Below are positions 1-6,079 of a DNA stretch of 9,159 nt, one piece after another. The notes beneath the pieces are model-generated. The model had not been told where the DNA came from. It did not search any database and saw only the letters and a list, made by a program, of their open reading frames with translations. The stretch lies in contig CAMDBY010000064.1 of NCBI GenBank assembly GCA_945889575.1, forward strand, positions 1 to 9,159, read 5' to 3'. This DNA is from Bifidobacterium breve. GTDB lineage: Bacteria; Actinomycetota; Acidimicrobiia; Acidimicrobiales; Ilumatobacteraceae. Each line of letters opens with the position of its first letter. Position 1 is the stretch's first letter. Both the position numbers and the translations under genes were made by a program.

Positions 1-2
1 TG

Positions 3-341
3 TGTGAAATCCGAAGCGTCGCAACTGTCCGCAATGAGATGGGACTTGCACTCTCAAGCCGAAACAGCCGTTTGTCATCGGAGAGTTTGAAGCACGCTCC
101 TAAGATCTTCGCTCTGCTTGATGAAATTGCCAAAATGTGCCGAATCACAAAGATGTCGGCGCGAGCGCTCCAGGAGCATTTCACCACTGGAATCGAATCG
201 AACACGGCTGGAACGGTCGAATACATCGAGATTGTCGATTCTGTAACCCTCATTCCAGTTACAACCTCATCCTCGGGTACGACTATCTGTGTGGCTGTGT
301 GGTTTGACGATGTGAGATTGATCGACAACGTCAGCATCTAA
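3..341 (+). CDS. panC: Pantoate--beta-alanine ligase (pantothenate synthetase), C-terminal part
   Basis: The gene enters from the left edge; 112 codons up to the TAA are visible, and the frame is open to the first base. PanC joins pantoate and beta-alanine using ATP, the last step of cytosolic pantothenate (vitamin B5) synthesis. The visible part begins just before the family's KMSKS-like loop, here GLALSSRN preceded by ATVRNE, which matches the usual 'PTVRE.DGLA(M/L)SSRN' pattern. It ends with the C-terminal signature YIEIVDSVTLIPV ... VWFDDVRLIDNVSI, which corresponds to 'Y..(L/I)VD..TL.PV ... RLIDN'. An internal ATG at 39 is not the start, because homology continues upstream of it. The pantoate-binding N-terminal half lies outside the window. 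The FAD oxidoreductase gene follows after 20 bp. The identification rests on recognised motifs and is quite secure. Confidence 0.9.
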   Translation, partial: CEIRSVATVRNEMGLALSSRNSRLSSESLKHAPKIFALLDEIAKMCRITKMSARALQEHFTTGIESNTAGTVEYIEIVDSVTLIPVTTSSSGTTICVAVWFDDVRLIDNVSI

Positions 342-349
342 TCTCCGCC

Positions 350-355
350 TAATCT
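350..355 (+). promoter_or_regulatory. Candidate -10 element for a leaderless mRNA
   Basis: TAATCT fits TANNNT and ends 6 nt before the ATG at 362, so transcription would begin at or next to the start codon. The panC/oxidoreductase gap has no Shine-Dalgarno-like purine stretch. I see no convincing -35 box. The call is an inference from spacing and from the same pattern at other starts in the window. Confidence 0.4.
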
Positions 356-361
356 TGCGTC

Positions 362-1753
362 ATGGAGAAAGCATTTGCGCAATGGCCACCATCTCTCTGG
401 TCTGAAAATTCACTGAATTGGAATTTTCCAGAAATCTCTTCTAGCCAGTCTTACGACGTGGTCATAGTTGGTGCTGGCTATAGCGGATTGTGGACGGCAC
501 ACCATCTACTAAATCTGAACCCTTCCCTATCAATAGCCATCCTTGATGCGCAGCAACCAGGCTTTGGCGCTAGCGGCCGAAACGGTGGCTGGTGTAGTGC
601 ATTTAGTCCTATGTCGTTGGAAGCTGTTGCAGCTCAATCCAACAAGCAAGGCGCCATAGATCTGCAGAACACCCTTGTTACGTCAGTCGATGAGATTGGA
701 GCCCACATTGCCAATTCAAATATTGAATGTGGATGGCATAAAGGCGGAACACTGTCGTTCGCATCGAACCAGTTACAACTTGACAGAATCAGAGAGAACA
801 TCTCGATGTCTCGTCACTTCGGTTTTGACGATTCATTCATGGACTACCTGACGCCAGATCAGGCAAAGGATTGCGTGCGCATTCAAGATTGTCTAGGTGC
901 TTCATATAGCCCTCATTGCGCCGCGTTGCAGCCAGCGCAGTTGGTTGATGGCCTGGTTAAGCAACTGCTCTCCAGAAACGTTCAGTTTTTCGGTTCTTCC
1001 CGTGTTAGCCACATCACCTCTCATCGAGTTTCTGCCGACACGTCCAAAGGTTCTGTTTCTATTGATTCAAAATGGATTATCCGAGCAACAGAGGGGTTCA
1101 CCGCCCGAATGAAGCAGTACCGGCGAGATGTAGCTCCGCTGTACTCATACATGATTGCAACGGAACCATTGAGTGATTCTCAATGGAAAGACATCGGCTG
1201 GAGCAATAGAGAAACCGTGTCGGATGGGCGCAACTTGGTTATCTATGCCCAAAGAACCGCAGACGGACGGATCGCATTTGGCGGTCGGGGTGCCCCGTAC
1301 AAGTATGCGAGTCGCATCGGATCTCATTTTGACAATAATGCAAACATTCACTCACTTATTGAGAAATCAATGCGTGAGATGTTTCCAGTTATAGGTGATT
1401 CCGATGTGACGCATCGATGGGGTGGCGCACTCGGCGTTCATCGAGATTGGTTCACTTCAGCGCAAATAGATCACAAGAGCCACATTGCGTCACTCGGTGG
1501 CTACGTCGGCGACGGTGTGGCGTTTAGTTACGTAGCAGCAAAGGAAGTGGCCACCTCAATACTTGGCACGGCGTCCGACTACCTCCCATTACCCATCGTG
1601 AATCATGTGTCTCCCCGATGGGAACCAGAACCTCTTCGGTACATCGGCATCAATTCAATCTTGCGACTAACGAACCGAGCAGACGAGACTGAAAAGCGAA
1701 CAGGCCGCAAGAATCGATTCGTTAACTGGTTGTTACGGAAATTAATCCCTTAA
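362..1753 (+). CDS. FAD-dependent oxidoreductase, DAO/PuuB-like family
   Basis: The 463-aa product is predicted to be a flavoprotein amine or amino-acid oxidase/dehydrogenase. An FAD-binding Rossmann motif lies at residues 33-46 (VVIVGAGYSGLWTA, with the GxGxxG glycines at 37, 39 and 42). It is followed by GFGASGRNGGWCS at about 67-79, a signature of the DAO family branch that includes gamma-glutamylputrescine oxidase PuuB. The C-terminal FAD-binding segment has WGGALGVHRDW and GGYVGDGVAF. A tail containing SPRWEPEPLRYIG resembles an oxidoreductase group common in Actinobacteria. There is no signal peptide, so it should be cytosolic. The physiological substrate cannot be read from the sequence; polyamines, sarcosine-like amines or amino acids are possible. 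The ATG at 362 is the first start in frame, with a possible -10 hexamer directly upstream. The 3' end overlaps the convergent ProA-like gene by 4 bp. Confidence 0.82.
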   Translation: MEKAFAQWPPSLWSENSLNWNFPEISSSQSYDVVIVGAGYSGLWTAHHLLNLNPSLSIAILDAQQPGFGASGRNGGWCSAFSPMSLEAVAAQSNKQGAIDLQNTLVTSVDEIGAHIANSNIECGWHKGGTLSFASNQLQLDRIRENISMSRHFGFDDSFMDYLTPDQAKDCVRIQDCLGASYSPHCAALQPAQLVDGLVKQLLSRNVQFFGSSRVSHITSHRVSADTSKGSVSIDSKWIIRATEGFTARMKQYRRDVAPLYSYMIATEPLSDSQWKDIGWSNRETVSDGRNLVIYAQRTADGRIAFGGRGAPYKYASRIGSHFDNNANIHSLIEKSMREMFPVIGDSDVTHRWGGALGVHRDWFTSAQIDHKSHIASLGGYVGDGVAFSYVAAKEVATSILGTASDYLPLPIVNHVSPRWEPEPLRYIGINSILRLTNRADETEKRTGRKNRFVNWLLRKLIP

Positions 1754-3237
1754 CGGTGGAGGTTGTCGTCCACCTGATGAGCGCGTAATCGCACACTAAA
1801 GGCGGAATCTCCCGACAAGACTCCTGAACGGCCAAATAGGCGGCCGTTTTCCCAATTCGAAAGTCCTAGTTCAGGTCGAAGTAATGAAAACTGACCATCG
1901 ACCCAACGAGTAAAGCCATCGCCTACAAATGGCGCATTAGTGGAAGCCCACACAGATTGTTGTTCGGATTCGTTTTCAGAAATAATACTTACGATAAATT
2001 GTGGGCTGTATTTATTGAAGAAGTCAATCGCTTCATCGAGTGATTCAACAATCAGAATTGCAAACTCGGGATTCTCTTCCCACTCGTACTCTGTATACAA
2101 AGATTCAACACTGCTGACAGTCACTTGAGGTTCGCTCTGCTCCCCCTCTGACCGATGGACAATAATCTCTTCGACCGTCGAGAGATATTGCTCTGCACCC
2201 TGCACAGCATGAATTCGTGGGCGGGTGCCTCGCGCGGACGCTGCATTCTCGGCAGCCTTCATAATGATCGGTACATGAACTGAGGCAAGATGACGATGTA
2301 CACACACAACATTCAAGGTGTTGCACACCTTTCGGTCGAGACTGTGAAACACACACAACTCGAGACGTGAGAGGTCAGCGTCCTCACCGACCAGCATCCA
2401 CGCCCCGCCTGTGCCGTGCAGGCTGACCGGTACGCCAGATTGTTGAGCAATGGAACCCAATTCAGCGACTGCTTTACCAGAACCTCGTGCGACAGCAAGA
2501 CTGAGACGAGAATCAGAAAAAAGTGCCCAGCCAGCTGAATGCTCTGGTGAATTCAACAAAAATACTGCATCGACAGGAAGGCCCGCTGTAAGCAACGATG
2601 GACGAACAATAAGGTCCATCATTGCTTTCGCAGTTCCTAACGCGTCACTCCCGATACGAAACACCACGGTGTTTCCGCCTTTCAGGACACCCGTAGCATC
2701 AGCAAATACATTCGGGCGACCTTCGAACACAAACCCCAATACTCCGAGTGGCGCAGAGCGTTGCTCTACTAGCCAACCTGTGTGCTTTGTTTGAGAAACA
2801 AGAGAATCACGTGACATCGGAACGTCTCTCCACATAAGCAAGGCCGAGATCATGTCGCGTCTCATATTTTCTGACAACACCAGTCGCGTTACAGAGCGAC
2901 CCCGTGCACGAGCAGACTCCTCGTCACGTTCATTTGCTTCACGCAGTTTGCTGAACGTGGATTCGTCCTCCAGGGCATCGGCTGCTAGTTGAAAAAAGAG
3001 ATTGATAGAAGCATCGGAAACGAAAGACAGTTCAGTGAACGCTTGGGACGCCGCGGTAACGGCATATTCAACAAGACCAACCACGGCATTGGGCAACCGA
3101 CGCATTTCTCCGTTATGAGACATCGCCAGAACTTGGTCACCAGGATCCATCGAGTCGGCGAATTCCTGGGAAACCACTGTTCGGTGGCGCCCAATTGCCA
3201 CCAGATCCCCGGCTCGAAGTCGTTCATCACTTGTCAT
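1750..3237 (-). CDS. ProA-like aldehyde dehydrogenase (glutamate-5-semialdehyde dehydrogenase family, divergent)
   Basis: The 495-aa product belongs to the NAD(P)-dependent aldehyde dehydrogenase superfamily, ProA branch; true ProA reduces gamma-glutamyl phosphate to glutamate-5-semialdehyde in proline synthesis. Matches to ProA are APLGVLGFVFEGRPNV (about 162-177, usual form 'G.IG.IYESRPNV'), GGNTVVFRIGSDA (187-199), RGSGKAVAEL (251-260), the catalytic cysteine in DRKVCNTLNV (Cys305), ESLDEAIDFFNKYSPQ (398-413) and DGFTRWVDGQF...LRPELGLS (440-460). It is longer than the usual roughly 420 aa, because residues 1-65 form an unrecognised N-terminal extension. Several conserved spots differ: FEGRPNV for YESRPNV, HGTGGAW where ProA has a KH.DG-type motif, and RPELGLSN for GAEIGIST. 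ATG 3237 was chosen over the in-frame TTG at 3342 because the longer version would run into the divergent MBL gene. No proB is nearby. It may be a paralogue with another acyl-phosphate or aldehyde substrate. Confidence 0.75.
   Translation of the reverse strand: MTSDERLRAGDLVAIGRHRTVVSQEFADSMDPGDQVLAMSHNGEMRRLPNAVVGLVEYAVTAASQAFTELSFVSDASINLFFQLAADALEDESTFSKLREANERDEESARARGRSVTRLVLSENMRRDMISALLMWRDVPMSRDSLVSQTKHTGWLVEQRSAPLGVLGFVFEGRPNVFADATGVLKGGNTVVFRIGSDALGTAKAMMDLIVRPSLLTAGLPVDAVFLLNSPEHSAGWALFSDSRLSLAVARGSGKAVAELGSIAQQSGVPVSLHGTGGAWMLVGEDADLSRLELCVFHSLDRKVCNTLNVVCVHRHLASVHVPIIMKAAENAASARGTRPRIHAVQGAEQYLSTVEEIIVHRSEGEQSEPQVTVSSVESLYTEYEWEENPEFAILIVESLDEAIDFFNKYSPQFIVSIISENESEQQSVWASTNAPFVGDGFTRWVDGQFSLLRPELGLSNWENGRLFGRSGVLSGDSAFSVRLRAHQVDDNLHR
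1827..1850 (+). terminator. Possible intrinsic terminator inside the opposing gene
   Basis: AACGGCC (1827-1833) and GGCCGTT (1842-1848) form a perfect 7-bp GC-rich stem with an 8-nt loop, and the run TTTT occupies 1847-1850. The site lies about 75 bp past the oxidoreductase stop, within the antisense 3' coding region of the ProA-like gene. Its polarity suits + strand transcription only. The T-run is short and the sequence is also constrained by coding, so the call is weak. Confidence 0.3.
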
Positions 3238-3242
3238 TGTTC

Positions 3243-3248
3243 TATTCT
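3243..3248 (+). promoter_or_regulatory. Candidate -10 element for the MBL-fold gene
   Basis: TATTCT (TANNNT) ends 7 nt before the GTG at 3256, consistent with a leaderless or nearly leaderless transcript. It sits within the 18-bp gap between two divergent start codons, so any -35 contacts would fall inside the ProA-like coding sequence. Confidence 0.38.
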
Positions 3249-3249
3249 G
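3244..3249 (-). promoter_or_regulatory. Weak candidate -10 element for the ProA-like gene
   Basis: On the minus strand CAGAAT ends 6 nt before the ATG at 3237. It keeps the two best-conserved -10 positions (A2 and T6) but lacks T1. It overlaps, in opposite orientation, the TATTCT proposed for the divergent MBL gene. No Shine-Dalgarno sequence is evident. Confidence 0.22.
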
Positions 3250-3255
3250 CTGTGT

Positions 3256-3981
3256 GTGAGTACACAAGACGACAATCCGTTCTATTTCCGACAACTTCTC
3301 AGCGGGCGGGATTTCGGCTCCCAGAACCCCATCGCGCATCAAATGGTTAATTTTGCATATCTAATTGGCGATGCCAACACAAAAGAGTGCCTAATCGTGG
3401 ACCCGGCGTATGCAGTGGACGATCTGCTCGGTATTGCTGAAGCGGACGGGATGACCGTGACGGGTGTACTTGCAAGCCACTACCACCCTGACCACGTCGG
3501 AGGTTCAATGATGGGTCACACCATTGAAGGTGTGGCAGCTTTGCTGGATCGAGTGAGCGTTCCGATTCATGTCAATCGTCACGAAGCACCATGGGTACTG
3601 AAGACAACAGGGATCTCTGAAACAGACCTAATGGTCCATGAAGCCGGAGACATTGTGTCGGTGGGAAATGTAGAAATCACATGCGTGCATACGCCTGGTC
3701 ACACTCCGGGAAGTCAATGCTTTCTTACTAACGGTTGCCTTATTTCTGGAGACACATTATTTCTTGATGGATGTGGGCGCACAGACCTCCCCGGATCAAA
3801 TGTGTCAGACATGTACGACAGTTTGACGCTTTTGGCATCACTACCAAATGACACGGTGGTGTTACCGGGACATCAGTATTCGGCACCGTCCGCTGCGCGC
3901 CTTTCGGATGTGAAAGAGAACAACTACGTTTTTCGTCCACGCACTCGTGAACAATGGCTGATGATGTTCGGCCACGATTAG
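3256..3981 (+). CDS. Metallo-beta-lactamase-fold hydrolase (glyoxalase II/persulfide dioxygenase-like)
   Basis: The 241-aa product (numbered from GTG 3256) is a dinuclear metal hydrolase. Metal ligands are visible in the expected order: HYHPDH at 75-80 (H75, H77, D79, H80), HTPGHT with H149, GDTLF with D166, and GHQY with H206. CGRTDLPG follows the D166 strand, as in glyoxalase II and persulfide dioxygenase relatives. The start is uncertain. ATG 3343 would remove FYFRQLLSGRDFGSQNPIAHQ, which looks like conserved family sequence preceding MVNFAYLIGD, so GTG 3256 is preferred. The open frame continues upstream into the antisense ProA-like gene but has no family-like sequence there. The substrate is unknown; thioesters of glutathione/mycothiol-type adducts or persulfides are possible. 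It diverges from the ProA-like gene and overlaps the convergent transporter gene by 4 bp at the stop. Confidence 0.83.
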   Translation: MSTQDDNPFYFRQLLSGRDFGSQNPIAHQMVNFAYLIGDANTKECLIVDPAYAVDDLLGIAEADGMTVTGVLASHYHPDHVGGSMMGHTIEGVAALLDRVSVPIHVNRHEAPWVLKTTGISETDLMVHEAGDIVSVGNVEITCVHTPGHTPGSQCFLTNGCLISGDTLFLDGCGRTDLPGSNVSDMYDSLTLLASLPNDTVVLPGHQYSAPSAARLSDVKENNYVFRPRTREQWLMMFGHD

Positions 3982-4709
3982 GTAGTAAAAGCAGAAACAA
4001 TCACGCTGATTGCTGAAATTAACAACAGCAATATCACAAGAGTATTAAATCTTTCTTGCGTTATATTTCGTCGCACTGCGTAGCCAATACACATGGCAGC
4101 TCCTAACGCCGGTAAAGCAACTGCAACTCCCGACAAGTTATTGCTGTTCACTTTGCCAGTTGTGATGAACAATGCCAGAGCCCCAACGTTTACAACGGCA
4201 AACACCGTATTGATAGTCGCGCGAAATGTGGACGGAGTTAATTGTCGGGCTTGCATCAAGAAAACCAACGGTGGGCCATTAGTGGACGTCGATGTTGATA
4301 AGAAGCCACTCACCATTCCCAACAACCAGTCGAAACTATGGGAGTCATCGCGCAATTGAAAGCCGCGAAGGAGAAGAACTGCGGCAGAAACAACTACAAC
4401 TCCGAGCACCAGACGCAATCCGGTCTCTGACACAAAGATAAATGCCAACAATCCGAAGGGCATCCCTGCATACGAGGCCAAGATGAGTCGTTTAGCGATC
4501 GAGCGGTCCACATGCTTTCGGTCAATCAGAGACTGAGAAGTAGTGGACACTGAAGCAAGAATCGTGGCCACAACAACGGCATCACGAGGGCTCACCACCA
4601 ACGTCATCAGAGGTACGGCCAGGAGAGAGAAACCAAAGCCGGAAAGAGTCTGAGCAAAGGAGGCAAATGCTATGCACCCGGCAATCCATGCCAACTCTCC
4701 CCCACTCAT
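3978..4709 (-). CDS. TauE/SafE-family membrane transporter (sulfite exporter-like)
   Basis: The 243-aa product is a very hydrophobic integral membrane protein with about eight likely transmembrane segments. Both halves carry the family's internal-repeat signatures: SGFGFSLLAVPLMTLV at about 23-38, with PRDAVVVATI following, and SGFLSTSTSTNGPPLVFLM at about 134-152. Family members export sulfite or sulfoacetate or move organosulfur and other small anions, but many are uncharacterised and the substrate here cannot be assigned. A length near 245 aa is normal for the family. The ATG at 4709 is supported by the hydrophobic N-terminus starting almost at once and by the lack of an obvious earlier in-frame start. 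The gene is divergent from the catabolic operon at 4820, with about 110 bp between starts, so it might move a substrate or product of that pathway; this is only positional inference. Confidence 0.82.
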   Translation of the reverse strand: MSGGELAWIAGCIAFASFAQTLSGFGFSLLAVPLMTLVVSPRDAVVVATILASVSTTSQSLIDRKHVDRSIAKRLILASYAGMPFGLLAFIFVSETGLRLVLGVVVVSAAVLLLRGFQLRDDSHSFDWLLGMVSGFLSTSTSTNGPPLVFLMQARQLTPSTFRATINTVFAVVNVGALALFITTGKVNSNNLSGVAVALPALGAAMCIGYAVRRNITQERFNTLVILLLLISAISVIVSAFTT

Positions 4710-4716
4710 CGCAGCA

Positions 4717-4722
4717 ACCCTA
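4717..4722 (-). promoter_or_regulatory. Candidate -10 element for the TauE/SafE gene
   Basis: On the minus strand TAGGGT (TANNNT) ends 7 nt before the ATG at 4709, the spacing expected of a leaderless transcript. No Shine-Dalgarno sequence lies between it and the start, and no clear -35 box is seen. Confidence 0.35.
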
Positions 4723-4760
4723 GGCTCATCAGACTGCTGAGAGCCGTTTTAGCGGCGTCC

Positions 4761-4777
4761 AGGGTCCTCAGGTCCCT
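4761..4777 (+). promoter_or_regulatory. Imperfect palindrome, possible operator in the divergent intergenic region
   Basis: AGGGTCCT-C-AGGTCCCT is a 17-bp dyad: the 8-bp arms match at 7 of 8 positions around a central C at 4769. It lies between the TauE/SafE start and the catabolic operon start, about 43 bp upstream of the proposed operon start codon. A repressor or activator dimer could bind here and control one or both units. No regulator gene is in the window, so this rests on symmetry and position alone. Confidence 0.33.
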
Positions 4778-4807
4778 ATCATTCAGGCTTTTGACCTTTA
4801 CATTTCG

Positions 4808-4813
4808 TACACT
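4808..4813 (+). promoter_or_regulatory. Candidate -10 element of the catabolic operon
   Basis: TACACT (TANNNT) ends exactly 6 nt before a GTG at 4820, predicting transcription from the start codon itself. A TTGACC at 4791-4796 resembles a -35 box but is only 11 bp away, too close for a standard pair. This hexamer is part of the reason for choosing 4820 as the start of the first operon gene. Confidence 0.38.
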
Positions 4814-4819
4814 TTGGGA

Positions 4820-6079
4820 GTGCCCACTTCGACGTCGCCCGTGATGCCCCCGATCAATGGAGGTCGTCTGCTGCAAAGAATTATGGATCTTGCAAGCATC
4901 GGCGCAATTGACGGTGGCGGCTGTGCCCGCCTGGCACTGACGGACGAAGATGCCGCGGGCCGAGACCTGGTTGTCGGTTGGATGCATGAATTAGGTCTGA
5001 CAGTGACAACAGATGTCATAGGAAACGTCATTGGTACGTGGGATGTAGGTAAAGGATCGCCCGTCATGACTGGATCTCATATCGACACAGTTCGTACAGG
5101 TGGAAAATACGACGGGAATCTGGGAGTCCTAGCTGGCCTTGAAATAATTGAAACGTTACAAGAGTCCTCATTTGTACCGACACGCCCAATCAGCGTTGGT
5201 ATTTTTACAAACGAAGAAGGTTCTCGATTTGCACCTGACATGTTGGGATCTCTTGTGTATGTCGGTGGCCTTGCGATAGAGGAAGCTCTCGACATCGTCG
5301 GCATCGACGGAGCGCGAGTCGGAGACGAACTAGAACGAATCGGGTACAACGGTGCCACACCGTGTCCTGGCTTTGCACCGCACGCTTTTGTTGAATTACA
5401 CATCGAACAAGGCCCAGTTTTGGAAAAGACCAATGTCATAATCGGCGCGGTTACTGGCGTGCAAGGAATCAGTTGGCAAGAAGTCACCATTATTGGGCAG
5501 TCAAACCATGCAGGCACAACACCCATGAGCATGCGTAAAGACCCAAGTTATGTAGCGGCAAAGATTGCGGTGTTCCTTCGAGACTTAGCTGACCGTTATG
5601 GAGGACATCAGGTCTGCACTGTAGGAAAAGTCGATATCTTTCCTAACTTGATTAATGTCATTCCCGCCAAAGCAGTAATGACACTTGACGTTCGCAACAC
5701 TGACGAAGGCATACTTAAAAAGGCCGAAAAAGAGATCACAGACTTCATCTCATCATTGTCGCAAAGCGAAAGTGTTGAAATTTCTACCCGATATCTGGCA
5801 CGATTCGAGCCAGTTGTCTTTCATCCACAAGTTATTGACATTGTTGAGAAGGTGTCCGTTTCCCACGCGCCGTCAGTTGTTCGCATGCCAAGCGGTGCTG
5901 GACACGACGCACAGATGTTTGCGCGTGTTTGTCCATCAGCCATGGTCTTTGTGCCAAGCGTTGAAGGCATCAGCCATAACCCAGCTGAATTTACCGCTCC
6001 GGAAGATCTGGTGATGGGTACCAACATCTTGCTTCAAGTACTTATCGAACTCTCTCAAATAGAGGTATTCGACTCATGA
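4820..6079 (+). CDS. Zn-dependent amidohydrolase, M20 family (N-carbamoyl-L-amino acid/allantoate hydrolase-like)
   Basis: The 419-aa product (from GTG 4820) belongs to the hydantoinase/carbamoylase branch of M20 peptidases, whose members hydrolyse N-carbamoyl-L-amino acids, beta-ureidopropionate or allantoate to ammonia, CO2 and the amine product. The dinuclear metal ligands are all visible: GSHIDT (H87), YDGN (D98), NEEG (E133), HIEQG (H194) and ISHNPAE (H386). The dimerisation-domain substrate motif SNHAGTTPM is at 228-236 and SGAGHDAQ at 358-365. Starts at TTG 4814, GTG 4820, GTG 4841 and ATG 4844 are all possible, because family similarity begins only around INGGRLLQR. GTG 4820 is preferred for its -10 spacing, and ATG 4844 is the conservative alternative. 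It is the first gene of a five-gene operon; its TGA overlaps the next ATG. With a molybdenum hydroxylase downstream, an allantoate- or ureide-type substrate is plausible but not shown. Confidence 0.85.
   Translation: MPTSTSPVMPPINGGRLLQRIMDLASIGAIDGGGCARLALTDEDAAGRDLVVGWMHELGLTVTTDVIGNVIGTWDVGKGSPVMTGSHIDTVRTGGKYDGNLGVLAGLEIIETLQESSFVPTRPISVGIFTNEEGSRFAPDMLGSLVYVGGLAIEEALDIVGIDGARVGDELERIGYNGATPCPGFAPHAFVELHIEQGPVLEKTNVIIGAVTGVQGISWQEVTIIGQSNHAGTTPMSMRKDPSYVAAKIAVFLRDLADRYGGHQVCTVGKVDIFPNLINVIPAKAVMTLDVRNTDEGILKKAEKEITDFISSLSQSESVEISTRYLARFEPVVFHPQVIDIVEKVSVSHAPSVVRMPSGAGHDAQMFARVCPSAMVFVPSVEGISHNPAEFTAPEDLVMGTNILLQVLIELSQIEVFDS
6061..6066 (+). promoter_or_regulatory. Ribosome binding site for the nitrilase-family gene
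   Basis: AGAGGT lies 9 nt before the ATG at 6076, inside the 3' end of the preceding gene. It shows that this internal operon gene has its own Shine-Dalgarno-type initiation, unlike the apparently leaderless first gene. Confidence 0.5.

Noticed and set aside
2989..3255. An 89-codon upstream extension of the MBL frame from ATG 2989.
   Set aside because: This part is antisense to conserved ProA-like coding sequence and has no MBL-family features; the MBL similarity begins after GTG 3256.
3998..4012. Inverted repeat CAATCA-CGC-TGATTG just inside the 3' end of the TauE/SafE gene, considered as a terminator for the MBL gene.
   Set aside because: The stem is AT-rich and only 6 bp, with no following T-run in either direction; it is probably a coding coincidence in a hydrophobic Ile/Ser/Val stretch.
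4743..4756. GCCG-TTTTAG-CGGC hairpin in the intergenic region.
   Set aside because: A four-base-pair stem is too short to support a terminator or operator call.
4791..4813. TTGACC and TACACT as a classic -35/-10 promoter pair.
   Set aside because: The spacer is only 11 bp, far from the usual 16-18 bp; only the -10-like hexamer is retained as a candidate.
4706..4987. Minus-strand open frame of 93 codons across the intergenic region and the 5' end of the M20 gene.
   Set aside because: It runs antisense to clear coding sequence, has low-complexity composition and resembles no protein family; it is a shadow frame.
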